A stretch of 64,000 bases of DNA from JAMXLO01 sp046732975 (GTDB taxonomy: Bacteria; Pseudomonadota; Alphaproteobacteria; Acetobacterales; Acetobacteraceae), in assembly GCA_046732975.1 (NCBI GenBank), contig JBKPOG010000107.1, forward strand, positions 1-64,000, in the 5' to 3' direction. The translations under genes and the position numbers were made by a program. This document shows positions 16,683 through 25,234 of the stretch, one piece after another (positions within the stretch are counted from its first letter, which is position 1; the number at the start of each line of letters is the position of its first letter). The notes beneath the pieces were generated by a model. The model saw nothing but the letters and a program-made list of their open reading frames with translations, did no database searches and had not been told where the DNA came from.

Positions 16683-17141
16683 ATGCACATCGTCTGCCCG
16701 ACCTGCTCGGCAAGCTATGAGGTTCCCGATCAGCTGATGACGGCCGGGCGCCTCGTCCGATGTGCGCGATGTAACGGCGAGTGGACGCCGGTGGCGCCGG
16801 CAGAGCCGCCCGAACTGCCTGAGCCCGAGCCACTTCCTCCGACTCCAGCTACGGAGGCCGAGGTGCAGCCACCGCCGCTTGCAGTTGTGGAGTCAGAACC
16901 GGCAGAGCCCCTCGCGATTGACGCGGTGCGACGATCGGCGATGGACCGGCTCGCGGCGCATCCTGCCTCCCCCAGACCATCGTTGGCGTTGCGTCTGGCG
17001 TGGGCCGGTAGCATCGTCCTGTTCATTTTGCTTATCGCCCTGGCTTTCGCGTGGCGCGGCAAGATCATCACCGTCTGGCCACCCAGTGCCCGCGCCTACT
17101 CCGCCCTGGGGCTGCATTCCCAGCCTGAAACCAGCCAATGA
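16683..17141 (+). CDS. Zinc-ribbon (MJ0042-type) membrane protein
   Basis: A 152-residue protein. Residues 1-32 form an MJ0042-family zinc ribbon with CPTC at 5-8 and CARC at about 27-30. A proline/glutamate-rich linker follows, then one transmembrane helix near the C-terminus (AGSIVLFILLIALAFAW), so the ribbon faces the cytoplasm. The same N-terminal ribbon opens many alphaproteobacterial proteins of unknown function. The ATG at 16683 places the ribbon at residue 1; the frame is open upstream but that part overlaps the ftsE promoter. It is divergent from ftsE. Confidence 0.82.
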   Translation: MHIVCPTCSASYEVPDQLMTAGRLVRCARCNGEWTPVAPAEPPELPEPEPLPPTPATEAEVQPPPLAVVESEPAEPLAIDAVRRSAMDRLAAHPASPRPSLALRLAWAGSIVLFILLIALAFAWRGKIITVWPPSARAYSALGLHSQPETSQ

Positions 17142-17148
17142 CAGCGGC

Positions 17149-18135
17149 ATGCGGCTCCTGATCTTGATGCTGCTGCTGGTGGACCTGTCGGGTAGCGTCG
17201 TTAACGCCGAGCCTCTCGTGCTGCAGCGAACCATTTCCTTGACCGGAGTCTCGGGGCGCATCGATCACATGGCAATTGATGCCGGGCGCAAACGTCTGTT
17301 CGTTGCCGAATTGGGCAACGGGACGATGGATGCGATCGACCTGGAGGTGGGACAGGTCGCCCGGCGGATTGACGGACTGAAGGAGCCGCAGGGAGTGGGT
17401 TATGCGCCCACTCGCGATATCCTGGCGATTGCAAGCGCCGGAGATGGATCGGTGCGTCTGTTCCACGGCGCCGATCTGTCGGCCGCCGGCGTGGTGGCTC
17501 TGGGCGACGATGCCGACAACGTCAGGCTCGATCCGGTGAGTGGCGATTTCGTCGTGGGTTACGGGAGCGGCGGGCTGGCCGTGATCGATCCATCAAGCGG
17601 CGCAGTTCGTAGCCGCATCCGATTGGCAGCGCATCCGGAGAGCTTCCAGATCGATGCGGTCAGTCACTACGCATATGTGAACGTGCCAGACGCGCGGCAG
17701 ATTGCTGTCGTTGACTTGAGTGCAGCCCGGCAGACGGCGACGTGGCGAGTGCCGGACCTGACCGCCAACTTCCCCCTCGCGCTCGATGAGGCGGGCAGCA
17801 CCGTCGCCTCGGTGTTTCGGAGCCCGCCGCGGCTTGTGGTACTCGATGCGCACAACGGAAAGCCGACCAGCAATCTGGTGAGCTGCAGCGACGCTGACGA
17901 TGTATTCTTCGACACCAGAAGGCGCCGTCTCTACGTCAGCTGTGGCCAAGGAAGCGTCGACGTTTGGCAACAGGATGGAGCTGGGTATCGACACATCGGT
18001 TCGATCAAGACGGCATCGGGGGCGCGCACCTCGCTGTTCGTCCCTGTGCTGGACCGGTTGTACGTTGCAGCGCGCGCTGGCTTCTTCGGACTTGGATCGG
18101 TCGCGGCCATCCTGGAATTCCGGCCGGTCGACTGA
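17149..18135 (+). CDS. Secreted beta-propeller (YncE/YVTN-like) protein
   Basis: A 328-residue exported protein with a signal peptide of about 21 residues (LLILMLLLVDLSG, ending VVNA). The mature part is a repeat propeller: units such as RKRLFVAELGNGTMDAIDL, SGGLAVIDPSSG and RQIAVVDLSAAR recur roughly every 45 residues. Similar periplasmic propellers occur as accessory or binding proteins; no catalytic site is apparent. It begins 7 bases after the zinc-ribbon gene, so it is probably cotranscribed, and converges on the Rieske oxygenase gene. Confidence 0.75.
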   Translation: MRLLILMLLLVDLSGSVVNAEPLVLQRTISLTGVSGRIDHMAIDAGRKRLFVAELGNGTMDAIDLEVGQVARRIDGLKEPQGVGYAPTRDILAIASAGDGSVRLFHGADLSAAGVVALGDDADNVRLDPVSGDFVVGYGSGGLAVIDPSSGAVRSRIRLAAHPESFQIDAVSHYAYVNVPDARQIAVVDLSAARQTATWRVPDLTANFPLALDEAGSTVASVFRSPPRLVVLDAHNGKPTSNLVSCSDADDVFFDTRRRRLYVSCGQGSVDVWQQDGAGYRHIGSIKTASGARTSLFVPVLDRLYVAARAGFFGLGSVAAILEFRPVD

Positions 18136-18138
18136 CCT

Positions 18139-19401
18139 TCAGTCGCCAAACCCAAACCCCATTGCGTCGTCATAGGCACGCCGCACCGAATCAGGCTGGC
18201 CAACAAGGAATGGAAACTCGCGGCGCGGTGCGATACCGGGGCGCTCGTGAGCGATCTGCTCACGCGTGAGGCCGTCGATGAAATGCCGGCGGCCAATAAT
18301 CGGCAGCTTGATGCAGCGGTTCAGTTCCGGATCGCGCACGACCGCCTTTGGCTCACCGCCGAAGGCGACCGCATCGAGGTCCTGAAAGAAGCGCTGCCGC
18401 ATCATGATGATGCCGCGATCGCTGCGTCCTAGATGTTCGCGCTTGCGATCGGTGACGGCACCTTGACCGATCCAGCCGACAAAATCCTGGTTCATGATAT
18501 GGCTGGTGATCCAGCGTCCGGTCTCTTCATTGACGATGGGCGAATACCAGTAAGGGATGCCGTCCTGCACGTAAGGTTCGCGCTCTTTCGGCACGCGGGT
18601 GAAGAACCAGCCGACGCTGAGCGTATTGGTGTCGTCGATCGGCACACGCCATTCGAAGTGATTGCCGGTGAACAGCGCGTTGGGCCACAGGCAGACCCGA
18701 CCAACGGTCCAAAGCTCGCTGCTCTCGTCGGAATCCTCGCGCACGCGGCGATACACCAGCCCGTACTCGAATTCGTCGAATGCCAGCTTGAGGTGGCGCG
18801 GCGAATAGTCGTTGCGTCCCTTCAGCCGCGCGCCCCAGTTGTCGTGCATCCATTCGAAGTGCACTGGGTCAATCGAGTTCTCCTGGCACTGGAACCAATT
18901 GCAGGGCACGGTCGCGAAGACAATCTGCACAAAGCCGTTGGCCCAGGCGAATGGCTCCCAGTTCGGCACCAGAGGCGCCGGATCAGGGCCGAGATAGGCC
19001 CACAGCAAACCCGCTTTCGCTTCGACAGGATAGGCCTTGATGCGGATCTGGTCGCGGAAGCGGATCTCTGGCGCAGCGACATCCTCATACGGCTGTTCAC
19101 GGCAGGCGCCGGTCTCGTCGAACATCCAGCCGTGGTAGTTGCAGCGCAGGCCGCACGACTCGACGATGCCGTAGCTGAGATCAGCACTGCGATGCGAGCA
19201 ATGCCTTTCCAGCAGGCCATAGTGGCCAGACAGATCCTTGTACAGCACCAGGTCTTCGCCGAGCAGCCGGACTGGCTTGGTCGGCGTGTCATCGAGTTCA
19301 GTGATTGCCGCAATGGGTTGCCAGTAGCGGCGCATGAGCGCGCCCATCTTGGTGTCTGGCCCGACTTCGCATAGCAGCCGGTTGCGCTCTTCGCTCAGCA
19401 T
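18139..19401 (-). CDS. Rieske non-haem iron oxygenase, large subunit
   Basis: A 420-residue aromatic-ring-hydroxylating oxygenase, of the phthalate-dioxygenase/LigX type by general layout. The Rieske [2Fe-2S] motif is Cys68-x-His70 and Cys87-x2-His90 (CSH, CNYH). The mononuclear iron motif DPVHFEWMH lies near residue 180 with the D-x2-H-x4-H spacing. It would use electrons from a separate reductase, not encoded nearby, to hydroxylate or demethylate an aromatic substrate. Its start overlaps the stop of the upstream NHL propeller gene by 1 base, so they are coupled. The substrate is not predictable. Confidence 0.88.
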   Translation of the reverse strand: MLSEERNRLLCEVGPDTKMGALMRRYWQPIAAITELDDTPTKPVRLLGEDLVLYKDLSGHYGLLERHCSHRSADLSYGIVESCGLRCNYHGWMFDETGACREQPYEDVAAPEIRFRDQIRIKAYPVEAKAGLLWAYLGPDPAPLVPNWEPFAWANGFVQIVFATVPCNWFQCQENSIDPVHFEWMHDNWGARLKGRNDYSPRHLKLAFDEFEYGLVYRRVREDSDESSELWTVGRVCLWPNALFTGNHFEWRVPIDDTNTLSVGWFFTRVPKEREPYVQDGIPYWYSPIVNEETGRWITSHIMNQDFVGWIGQGAVTDRKREHLGRSDRGIIMMRQRFFQDLDAVAFGGEPKAVVRDPELNRCIKLPIIGRRHFIDGLTREQIAHERPGIAPRREFPFLVGQPDSVRRAYDDAMGFGFGD

Positions 19402-20357
19402 CAGGCGAGCTTCACAAGTTTCTGCATGCAGCGGATATCCTCTTCCGGTGCAATCGGCGCTCCGCGGTTGCGCATCGCCGTGCGTGATACCTCGCCTACG
19501 TAAATGTCGCCGCGCGAGTCGACCGCCACGCCGTGCGGGGCGATGAACTGGCTGGGCCGCTCGCGCGTCGCATCACCCAGTCGCGCGATCTGCTTGCCTT
19601 CGTGCGTCCAGATGCTGACCCGAGGGCCGATGCCAGGGGACTTGGCATTGACCGCCATACCGGGACCGCTTTCACCGATATACGCGATCGGATTTTTCCC
19701 CTGCGTCATGCACAGTCCGCATGGCCGGTGCATGTTGTTCCACTGCGTCTCGTAGCGACCCTTTCGGTCGAACACCTGAACGCGATGGTTTTCGCGATCC
19801 GCCACATAGACCCAACCATCTTCGTCGCAGCAGATGTTGTGTACGATATTGAAGGCGCCAGGGTCGGTACCCGGCTCACCCCAGGAGAACTGCAGCTTGC
19901 CGTTCGGAGAATACTTGTGCACGCGTGCATTGCCGTAGCCATCAGCGACGTAAATGTCACCTTCCGGTGAGAGCGCCGTATGGGTACAGCGGTTGAACGG
20001 GTCGCCGCCGTACAGTGGCGCCGGCTTGCCAGGCACACCGATCTCCAGCAGCAGTTTGCCGTCGAGCGTCAGCCGCCGCATGGTATGGTCACCATCGTCG
20101 GTACAATAGAGTGTATCATCCGGCGCCAGGTGTACGCCGTGCGGGCGTTTGAACAGACCTTCGCCCCAGGAACGCAGGAAGTTGCCCTCGCGGTCGAACA
20201 CCATCATCGGGTGCTCGCTGCGCGCGAAGACGTAGACATTGTCCTTGCTGTCCACGCCGACAGCAGCGACCTCGCCGTAGCGCCAACCCGGCGGTAGCCT
20301 GCCCCAGTTCTCAATCACTTCGTAGCGGTGCTCACCCGAGCCGACGATGATGGGCAT
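19401..20357 (-). CDS. NHL-repeat / six-bladed beta-propeller protein
   Basis: A 318-residue propeller with NHL-type repeats, for example FKRPHGVHLAPDDTLYCTDD, CTHTALSPEGDIYVADGYGN and IAPHGVAVDSRGDIYVGEVS, and no signal peptide. Related proteins resemble peptidyl-alpha-hydroxyglycine lyases or SMP-30 lactonases, but catalytic residues cannot be assigned by eye. It lies directly upstream of and overlaps the Rieske oxygenase gene, so the two probably act in one pathway; a lactonase-like role would fit, as inference only. Confidence 0.8.
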   Translation of the reverse strand: MPIIVGSGEHRYEVIENWGRLPPGWRYGEVAAVGVDSKDNVYVFARSEHPMMVFDREGNFLRSWGEGLFKRPHGVHLAPDDTLYCTDDGDHTMRRLTLDGKLLLEIGVPGKPAPLYGGDPFNRCTHTALSPEGDIYVADGYGNARVHKYSPNGKLQFSWGEPGTDPGAFNIVHNICCDEDGWVYVADRENHRVQVFDRKGRYETQWNNMHRPCGLCMTQGKNPIAYIGESGPGMAVNAKSPGIGPRVSIWTHEGKQIARLGDATRERPSQFIAPHGVAVDSRGDIYVGEVSRTAMRNRGAPIAPEEDIRCMQKLVKLA

Positions 20358-20554
20358 ATGTCACTCCTCCTGAAAGGCGCGACCGAGAGAGTGTCGCAGT
20401 TATGACGACTGACGTCAGGCAGCGTTGGGCTCAGCCTATCACCGCGCCGGCGAGTGCGGCCAGATCGCGCAACCGCATCGTTACCGAGGCAACCGGGAGC
20501 GGTTGGTTCACCCATAACGACTACGAGATCTGGCGGTAGCAACTTACCACACTG
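20358..20554. other. Intergenic gap between the NHL and Dpp genes
   Basis: About 200 bases on the gene strand between the Dpp ATPase stop and the NHL start. A purine-rich AGGAGTGAC stretch lies 5 bases before the NHL ATG and is a good ribosome binding site. No terminator or conserved operator was recognised. Confidence 0.5.
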
Positions 20555-21334
20555 TCAGGAAGCACGAGGTGCAGCGGAAGTAGTCTCGGGCTCTTCCAGC
20601 TCGATACTCAGTTCCCGCAATGATGCCGTGTGCGGATGACGCGTTCGGCCAGCGCGAAGATTATCGGCTGAAAGCAGTTCCACCAGCTCACCTCCCTGCA
20701 TCACACCGATACGTCCGCAAACATGTGCGACAACTGCAAGATTGTGGCTGACCAGAACGTAGGTCAGACCACGGGCCTGTTGCAGATCCGCCAGCAGGTT
20801 CAGTACTTCTGCCTGCACCGACACGTCTAGTGCGCTGGTCGGCTCGTCGAGCAGCAGTACGTGCGGCTCCGGCATCAATGCGCGGGCGATAGCGACCCGC
20901 TGGCGCTGCCCGCCGGAAAGCTGGTGTGGATACCGAAAACGCACCGAGGCCGGCAGCACAACTTCATTCAGTGCGCGCATGATGCGTCGTTCGATATTGT
21001 CCATGCGATGCACGAGCAACGGCTCAGACAGCAGCCGATCTACAGTTTGGCGAGGGTGAAGCGATCCGTAGGGATCCTGGAACACCATCTGCACACGTTG
21101 ATGGAATGCTTTCGATCGAAGCGGTGCGAGGAGCTGGCCGTCGATCGACATGCGGCCGGTCCAGTTTTGGTTAAGGCCCGACAAAACCCGCAGGATCGTG
21201 GATTTACCCGAACCTGATTCGCCGACCAGTCCGAAGCTTTCTCCGCGTGCGACGCGAAACGAGACCGACTTCACCGCCTCGGTGCGACCGAAGCGGACCG
21301 AGAGCGTATCGACTTCGATCATGCCTCCAGCCAT
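20555..21334 (-). CDS. ABC transporter ATP-binding protein (DppF/OppF type)
   Basis: A 259-residue ATPase of the peptide/nickel ABC importer class. It has Walker A GESGSGKST, Q-loop QMVFQDPYGSLHPRQTV, signature LSGGQRQRVAIARAL, Walker B VLLLDEPTSALDVSVQAE, and the H-loop SHNL. It is the second ATPase of a five-gene minus-strand operon, overlapping the first ATPase gene by 16 bases, an arrangement typical of Dpp/Opp systems. The C-terminal oligopeptide domain is short. The substrate is unknown because the binding-protein gene is broken. Confidence 0.9.
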   Translation of the reverse strand: MAGGMIEVDTLSVRFGRTEAVKSVSFRVARGESFGLVGESGSGKSTILRVLSGLNQNWTGRMSIDGQLLAPLRSKAFHQRVQMVFQDPYGSLHPRQTVDRLLSEPLLVHRMDNIERRIMRALNEVVLPASVRFRYPHQLSGGQRQRVAIARALMPEPHVLLLDEPTSALDVSVQAEVLNLLADLQQARGLTYVLVSHNLAVVAHVCGRIGVMQGGELVELLSADNLRAGRTRHPHTASLRELSIELEEPETTSAAPRAS

Positions 21335-22149
21335 GAAGGATCACGCTGCATCACCGGGAGGCGCGTTTGTCGATGACTGAGTGCCGGCAGGCATTCGAGC
21401 AGGCCGCGTGTATAGGGGTGCCGCGCGCGTGTCAGTGCTGCGGCAGCCAGTTCTTCAACCACGCGCCCAGCATACATCACCATGACCCTGTCGCAGAAAT
21501 GCGAAACGAGTGGCAGGTCGTGGCTGATCAGGATCAGTCCCATGCCGCGACGCGAGACAAGGTCCTCGATTAGACGCAGGATTTCTGCCTGCACCGTGGC
21601 ATCGAGCGCGCTGGTCGGTTCATCGGCGATCAGGAGCTCTGGATCCGGCGCGAGCATCATTGCAATCATCACCCGCTGACCCATTCCACCGGACAGTTCG
21701 TGTGGATAGGCGCGGGCGACACGCTGCGGATCACGGATCTGCACCTGAGCCAGCAAATCGATCGCTGCCTGCTCTGCAAGTTTGCGACTGCCGCCGCGAT
21801 GCACGCGCCAGGCTTCGGCGATCTGTGCCCCCGCCGTCATCACCGGATTCAGCGAAAATTTTGGATCCTGCAGGATCAGCCCGGCGCGTGCCCCACGGAT
21901 ACGCCGCAGCGTCCTCTCGTCCGCCCGCAGCACGTCGATCCCGTCGAATGTCAGCTTGTTGGCAGTGACGATCGCATTTGATGGGAGCAGCCGCAGAAGG
22001 GAGCGTGCGGTCAGTGACTTGCCGGAGCCTGATTCGCCGACAATGCCGAGTTTCTCCTGGCCGAGGGTGAGCGAGACATTGCGAACGGCTTCGGAAAGGC
22101 CGGTGGTGGTCGGAAACTGGATGCGCAGGTTTTTAATCTCGACCAGCAT
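21319..22149 (-). CDS. ABC transporter ATP-binding protein (DppD/OppD type)
   Basis: A 276-residue ATPase with Walker A GESGSGKSL, a Q-loop in LILQDPKFSLNPVMTAG, signature LSGGMGQRVMIAMML, Walker B LLIADEPTSALDATVQAE and the H-loop SHDL. The end (HPYTRGLLECLPAL) is the usual oligopeptide-transporter C-terminal motif. The start at 22149 immediately follows the permease stop. It pairs with the next ATPase to energise a peptide/nickel-type importer. Confidence 0.9.
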   Translation of the reverse strand: MLVEIKNLRIQFPTTTGLSEAVRNVSLTLGQEKLGIVGESGSGKSLTARSLLRLLPSNAIVTANKLTFDGIDVLRADERTLRRIRGARAGLILQDPKFSLNPVMTAGAQIAEAWRVHRGGSRKLAEQAAIDLLAQVQIRDPQRVARAYPHELSGGMGQRVMIAMMLAPDPELLIADEPTSALDATVQAEILRLIEDLVSRRGMGLILISHDLPLVSHFCDRVMVMYAGRVVEELAAAALTRARHPYTRGLLECLPALSHRQTRLPVMQRDPSWLEA

Positions 22150-23052
22150 TTAGCGCTGCCGCGGATCCAGCACGTCGCGCATGCCGTCGCCCAACAGATT
22201 GAATGCGAGGGAGGCGATGAAGATGGCGATGCCCGGGATAGTAGGCACCCACCACTGATCAAGGATAAAGGCGCGCGACGATGCGATCATGGTGCCCCAT
22301 TCCGGCATTGGTGGCTGTGCGCCCATGCCGAGAAACCCGAGCGCCGCTGCGGTCAAGATGATACCGCTCATGTCCAAGGTCACACGCACAATAACGCTGG
22401 AAAGGCACAGCGGCATGATGTGGCGCAAAATGACTCGGCCGCTGCTCGCGCCGGTCAGTCGCACCGCGGCGATGAAGTCGCTGTTGCGAACGGTGAGTGT
22501 ATCGGCGCGTGCCAGCCGCGCATACGGCGGCCATGCGGTCAGAGCGATGGCGATAATGGCGCTGGTGATCCCGGGCTTCAGGGCGGCGACAAACGCAAGC
22601 GCCAGGACAAGGCGCGGGAAGGCGAGAAAGACATCGGTCACGCGCATCAGCACGCGATCGGCGAGGCCGCCCAAATAGCCGGCAACGCTACCCACTGCTA
22701 GTCCGACCGGTGCCACCAGCAGCACCACGGACACCACCATGCCGAGCGTGACACGACCACCGTAGAGGATACGGGCGTAGATATCGCGCCCCAATTCGTC
22801 GGTGCCGAACCAGTGGGCGAGCGAAGGCGGCGCGAGACGGCCGGCGAGATCCTGCGCACTCGGGTCCTGCCAGGCCAGCAGAGGCGAGGCGAGCGAAGCG
22901 AGAATCATGATCGCGACAGTCACCAAACCAGCCATCGCGAGGCCATTGGTGCGAAATTGCAGCCATCCGCGATAACATCGCACCCACCCCGCCTGCATGC
23001 GCGATGCGGGGGTTTCGGTCAGCAGCCAGTCACGGGAGAGAACCGTGATCAT
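22150..23052 (-). CDS. ABC transporter permease (DppC/OppC type)
   Basis: A 300-residue polytopic permease. It has an N-terminal OppC-type segment (LAMAGLVTVAIMILASLASP), the HWFGTDELGRDIYARILYG motif just before the transport domain, and the EAA loop region of binding-protein-dependent permeases (AVRLTGASSGRVILRHIMP). The start ATG 23052 overlaps the dppB stop by 4 bases; the frame is open further upstream but there runs inside dppB. Together with DppB it forms the membrane channel. Confidence 0.9.
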   Translation of the reverse strand: MITVLSRDWLLTETPASRMQAGWVRCYRGWLQFRTNGLAMAGLVTVAIMILASLASPLLAWQDPSAQDLAGRLAPPSLAHWFGTDELGRDIYARILYGGRVTLGMVVSVVLLVAPVGLAVGSVAGYLGGLADRVLMRVTDVFLAFPRLVLALAFVAALKPGITSAIIAIALTAWPPYARLARADTLTVRNSDFIAAVRLTGASSGRVILRHIMPLCLSSVIVRVTLDMSGIILTAAALGFLGMGAQPPMPEWGTMIASSRAFILDQWWVPTIPGIAIFIASLAFNLLGDGMRDVLDPRQR

Positions 23053-24062
23053 GCGACGCGCGGGTCGAGCAGCCGGTACAGCACGTCCGACAACAGGTTG
23101 AGGGCCAGATAGACCAAGCCAACGATCAGCGTGGCACCCAGCACCGCATTCATGTCGGCATTCAGCAGCGATACGGTGAGGTACAGTCCGAGGCCAGGCC
23201 AGGAAAAAACCGTCTCGGTGATCACCGCGCCTTCCAGCAGCCCAGCATAGGCAAGCGACAGCACGGTCACCAGACGTACCGCGATGTTGCCAAAGGCGTG
23301 CCGCCAAAGGACGCGGGCGGCCGAGAGGCCCTTGGCGCGCGCGGTGATGATGTATTCGCCGGACAGCGATTCGATCATGAAGGCACGGGTCATGCGGGTG
23401 ATGTAGGCCATCGAGAAATAGGCCAGTACCAGGGCCGGCTGTGCCAGATGCGCCAGCGCATCCCAAAGCGAATCCCAGTCACCTGCGATGATCGAATCGA
23501 TCACCAGCATGCCAGTGACGTGCGGTACCATGCCCTCATACGCCACATCGAGCTGGCCAGTGCCGGGTGCGACGCCGAGTTTCACGTAGAAGATCAACAG
23601 GCAGAGCAGGCCGAGAACGAAGACCGGGATCGACTGGCCTGCCAGACTCACCACGCGCACGACGTGATCTAAGCGGGAGCCTTGTCGCGCCGCGGCAAAC
23701 ACGCCAAGTGGCACGCCGATCAGGATCGCGATGATGATAGCGGTGGTGGCGAGTTCCAGAGTTGCTGGAAAAAACCGGGCAATGTCCTGGGTAACGGGAT
23801 GCGAGGTCATGACCGATCGTCCAAGATCCCCATGCACCAGGTTCACCAAATAAATCCAGAACTGCACCAGCAGCGGCCTGTCGAGACCAAGCTGGGCGCG
23901 AACCGCGGCGATCACGTCGGGGGGCGCATGATCGCCGGCGATCGCGATCACCGGGTCGATCGGCATCACCCGGCCAATCAGAAAGGTGACGAGGATCAGG
24001 CCGAACAAGGTCAGCGGGATGCTGGCAAAGCTTCCGGCCAGCATCTGCAGGCGCGCATTCAC
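23049..24062 (-). CDS. ABC transporter permease (DppB/OppB type)
   Basis: A 337-residue permease with the N-terminal LASIPLTLFGLILVTFLI-like helix, the DppB motif ARAKGLSAARVLWRHAFGN in the EAA loop, and a final VYLALNLLSDVLYRLLDPRV, the standard end of the family. It overlaps the start of dppC by 4 bases and the end of the broken binding-protein gene by 4 bases. It appears intact and full-length. Confidence 0.9.
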   Translation of the reverse strand: MNARLQMLAGSFASIPLTLFGLILVTFLIGRVMPIDPVIAIAGDHAPPDVIAAVRAQLGLDRPLLVQFWIYLVNLVHGDLGRSVMTSHPVTQDIARFFPATLELATTAIIIAILIGVPLGVFAAARQGSRLDHVVRVVSLAGQSIPVFVLGLLCLLIFYVKLGVAPGTGQLDVAYEGMVPHVTGMLVIDSIIAGDWDSLWDALAHLAQPALVLAYFSMAYITRMTRAFMIESLSGEYIITARAKGLSAARVLWRHAFGNIAVRLVTVLSLAYAGLLEGAVITETVFSWPGLGLYLTVSLLNADMNAVLGATLIVGLVYLALNLLSDVLYRLLDPRVA

Positions 24063-25164
24063 GCCTTGGCGATCGATGTATAGCGGGTGTAGTCAGGCAT
24101 CGGGCCGACCTTGAAGCCGGACACGCCCTTTCCGAGTACCGCGACGGCATTGCGCTGCAACAGCATGGCGAATGGCGCGCGGTCCATGAAGGCTTCCTGT
24201 AGGCTGCGATAGAGCGGCATGCGTTTTGCTGAACCGAGCTCGTGCACCGCGGCCTGCGACTGGCTTGTGAGCTCCTTGTCCACGAAATGGCTGCGTTTGA
24301 TACATCGACGTCCTTGCGGCGCCGAAGAGAAGGTCAGGTTCTTGTCTCCCGCGATCGTCTTGAGTTGATCTGAGCCGAGTTCGCGCGCGATATCGACATC
24401 GCCCTTCTGCAGCAGAAGAAGCTGCGCGGCCGGATCCGAGACCTGACGCAAGACGATGCGCCGCATAAGGCCCTCTGTCGCGTGAGGGTTTGCATCCATG
24501 ACGACATGGTCGCTCGTCGCCCATTCAGTCAGTTTGTAGGCAGCAACACCGGCGGTGCGACTCCTCAACCAGGCGTTGCCCAGGTCACCGTTGGCCTGGT
24601 TCGCCATTTCCGCCTTCATGTCCACCACGCTTCGGACCTTGGCAGAGAGACAATACAATAGAAGCTTGTGACCTCGGCCTCGTTCGGCAGCTTCATCTCC
24701 TGGGTGTAATCGTCGAGCGCACGAATATTCTTTTCCACGTTATCGGGGGTGAAGCCGAACTGCGTGATGATGAACCCGGGTGTCTTGTTCAGCTTCACCA
24801 CGCGCTGCAGGCTGAATGCGGCGTCATGCGCTGTGACCGGATTGCCTGAGTCGAATTGCGCATCGCCCCGCAGCTTGAACCTGTAGGTCAGGCCATCCAG
24901 GCTGATGTCCCAGGTCTCTGCGAGATCACCTTCGATCTCGGTGGCATCGTCCAGGTTGGGCCGGATCAGCCGGCGATAGCAGTTGGCATCGACCTCGCCG
25001 TTGGTGAATTCGTAGGACTCGGCCGGATCGAAGCTGACGATATCGTCGATCTGTTTGGCCATGACGGCCACACCCTTGGGGGTGGCGGCGCGCGCTTTGG
25101 TCAGGATGGCCGGTGCCGCGAGCGTGGCACCTGAACTGGCCAGCAAGCTGCGTCTCGTCAGCAT
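24059..25164 (-). pseudogene. Family-5 substrate-binding protein of the Dpp operon, frameshifted and internally deleted
   Basis: The first half (from ATG 25164) encodes a Tat-like leader (MLTRRSLLASSGATLAAPAI) and about 170 residues of a solute-binding domain up to EAEVTSFYC. There the frame ends, while the correct continuation (LSAKVRSVVDMK, NGDLGNAWLRSRTAG) lies in another frame that ends at 24059. That second frame also lacks about 150 residues: it jumps from NLTFSSAPQG to FVDKELTSQSQAAV, although these are normally separated in the family. Total length is about 370 instead of about 525. The lesion disables the transporter's substrate binding unless another binding protein serves it. The four other operon genes are intact. 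Confidence 0.82.
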
Positions 25165-25234
25165 GATGCCTCTCCCAGCAACCGATTGTCGCTACTTTGC
25201 CAAGGCGACGGGCGGGGCGCTAGGCTCCGCACCC

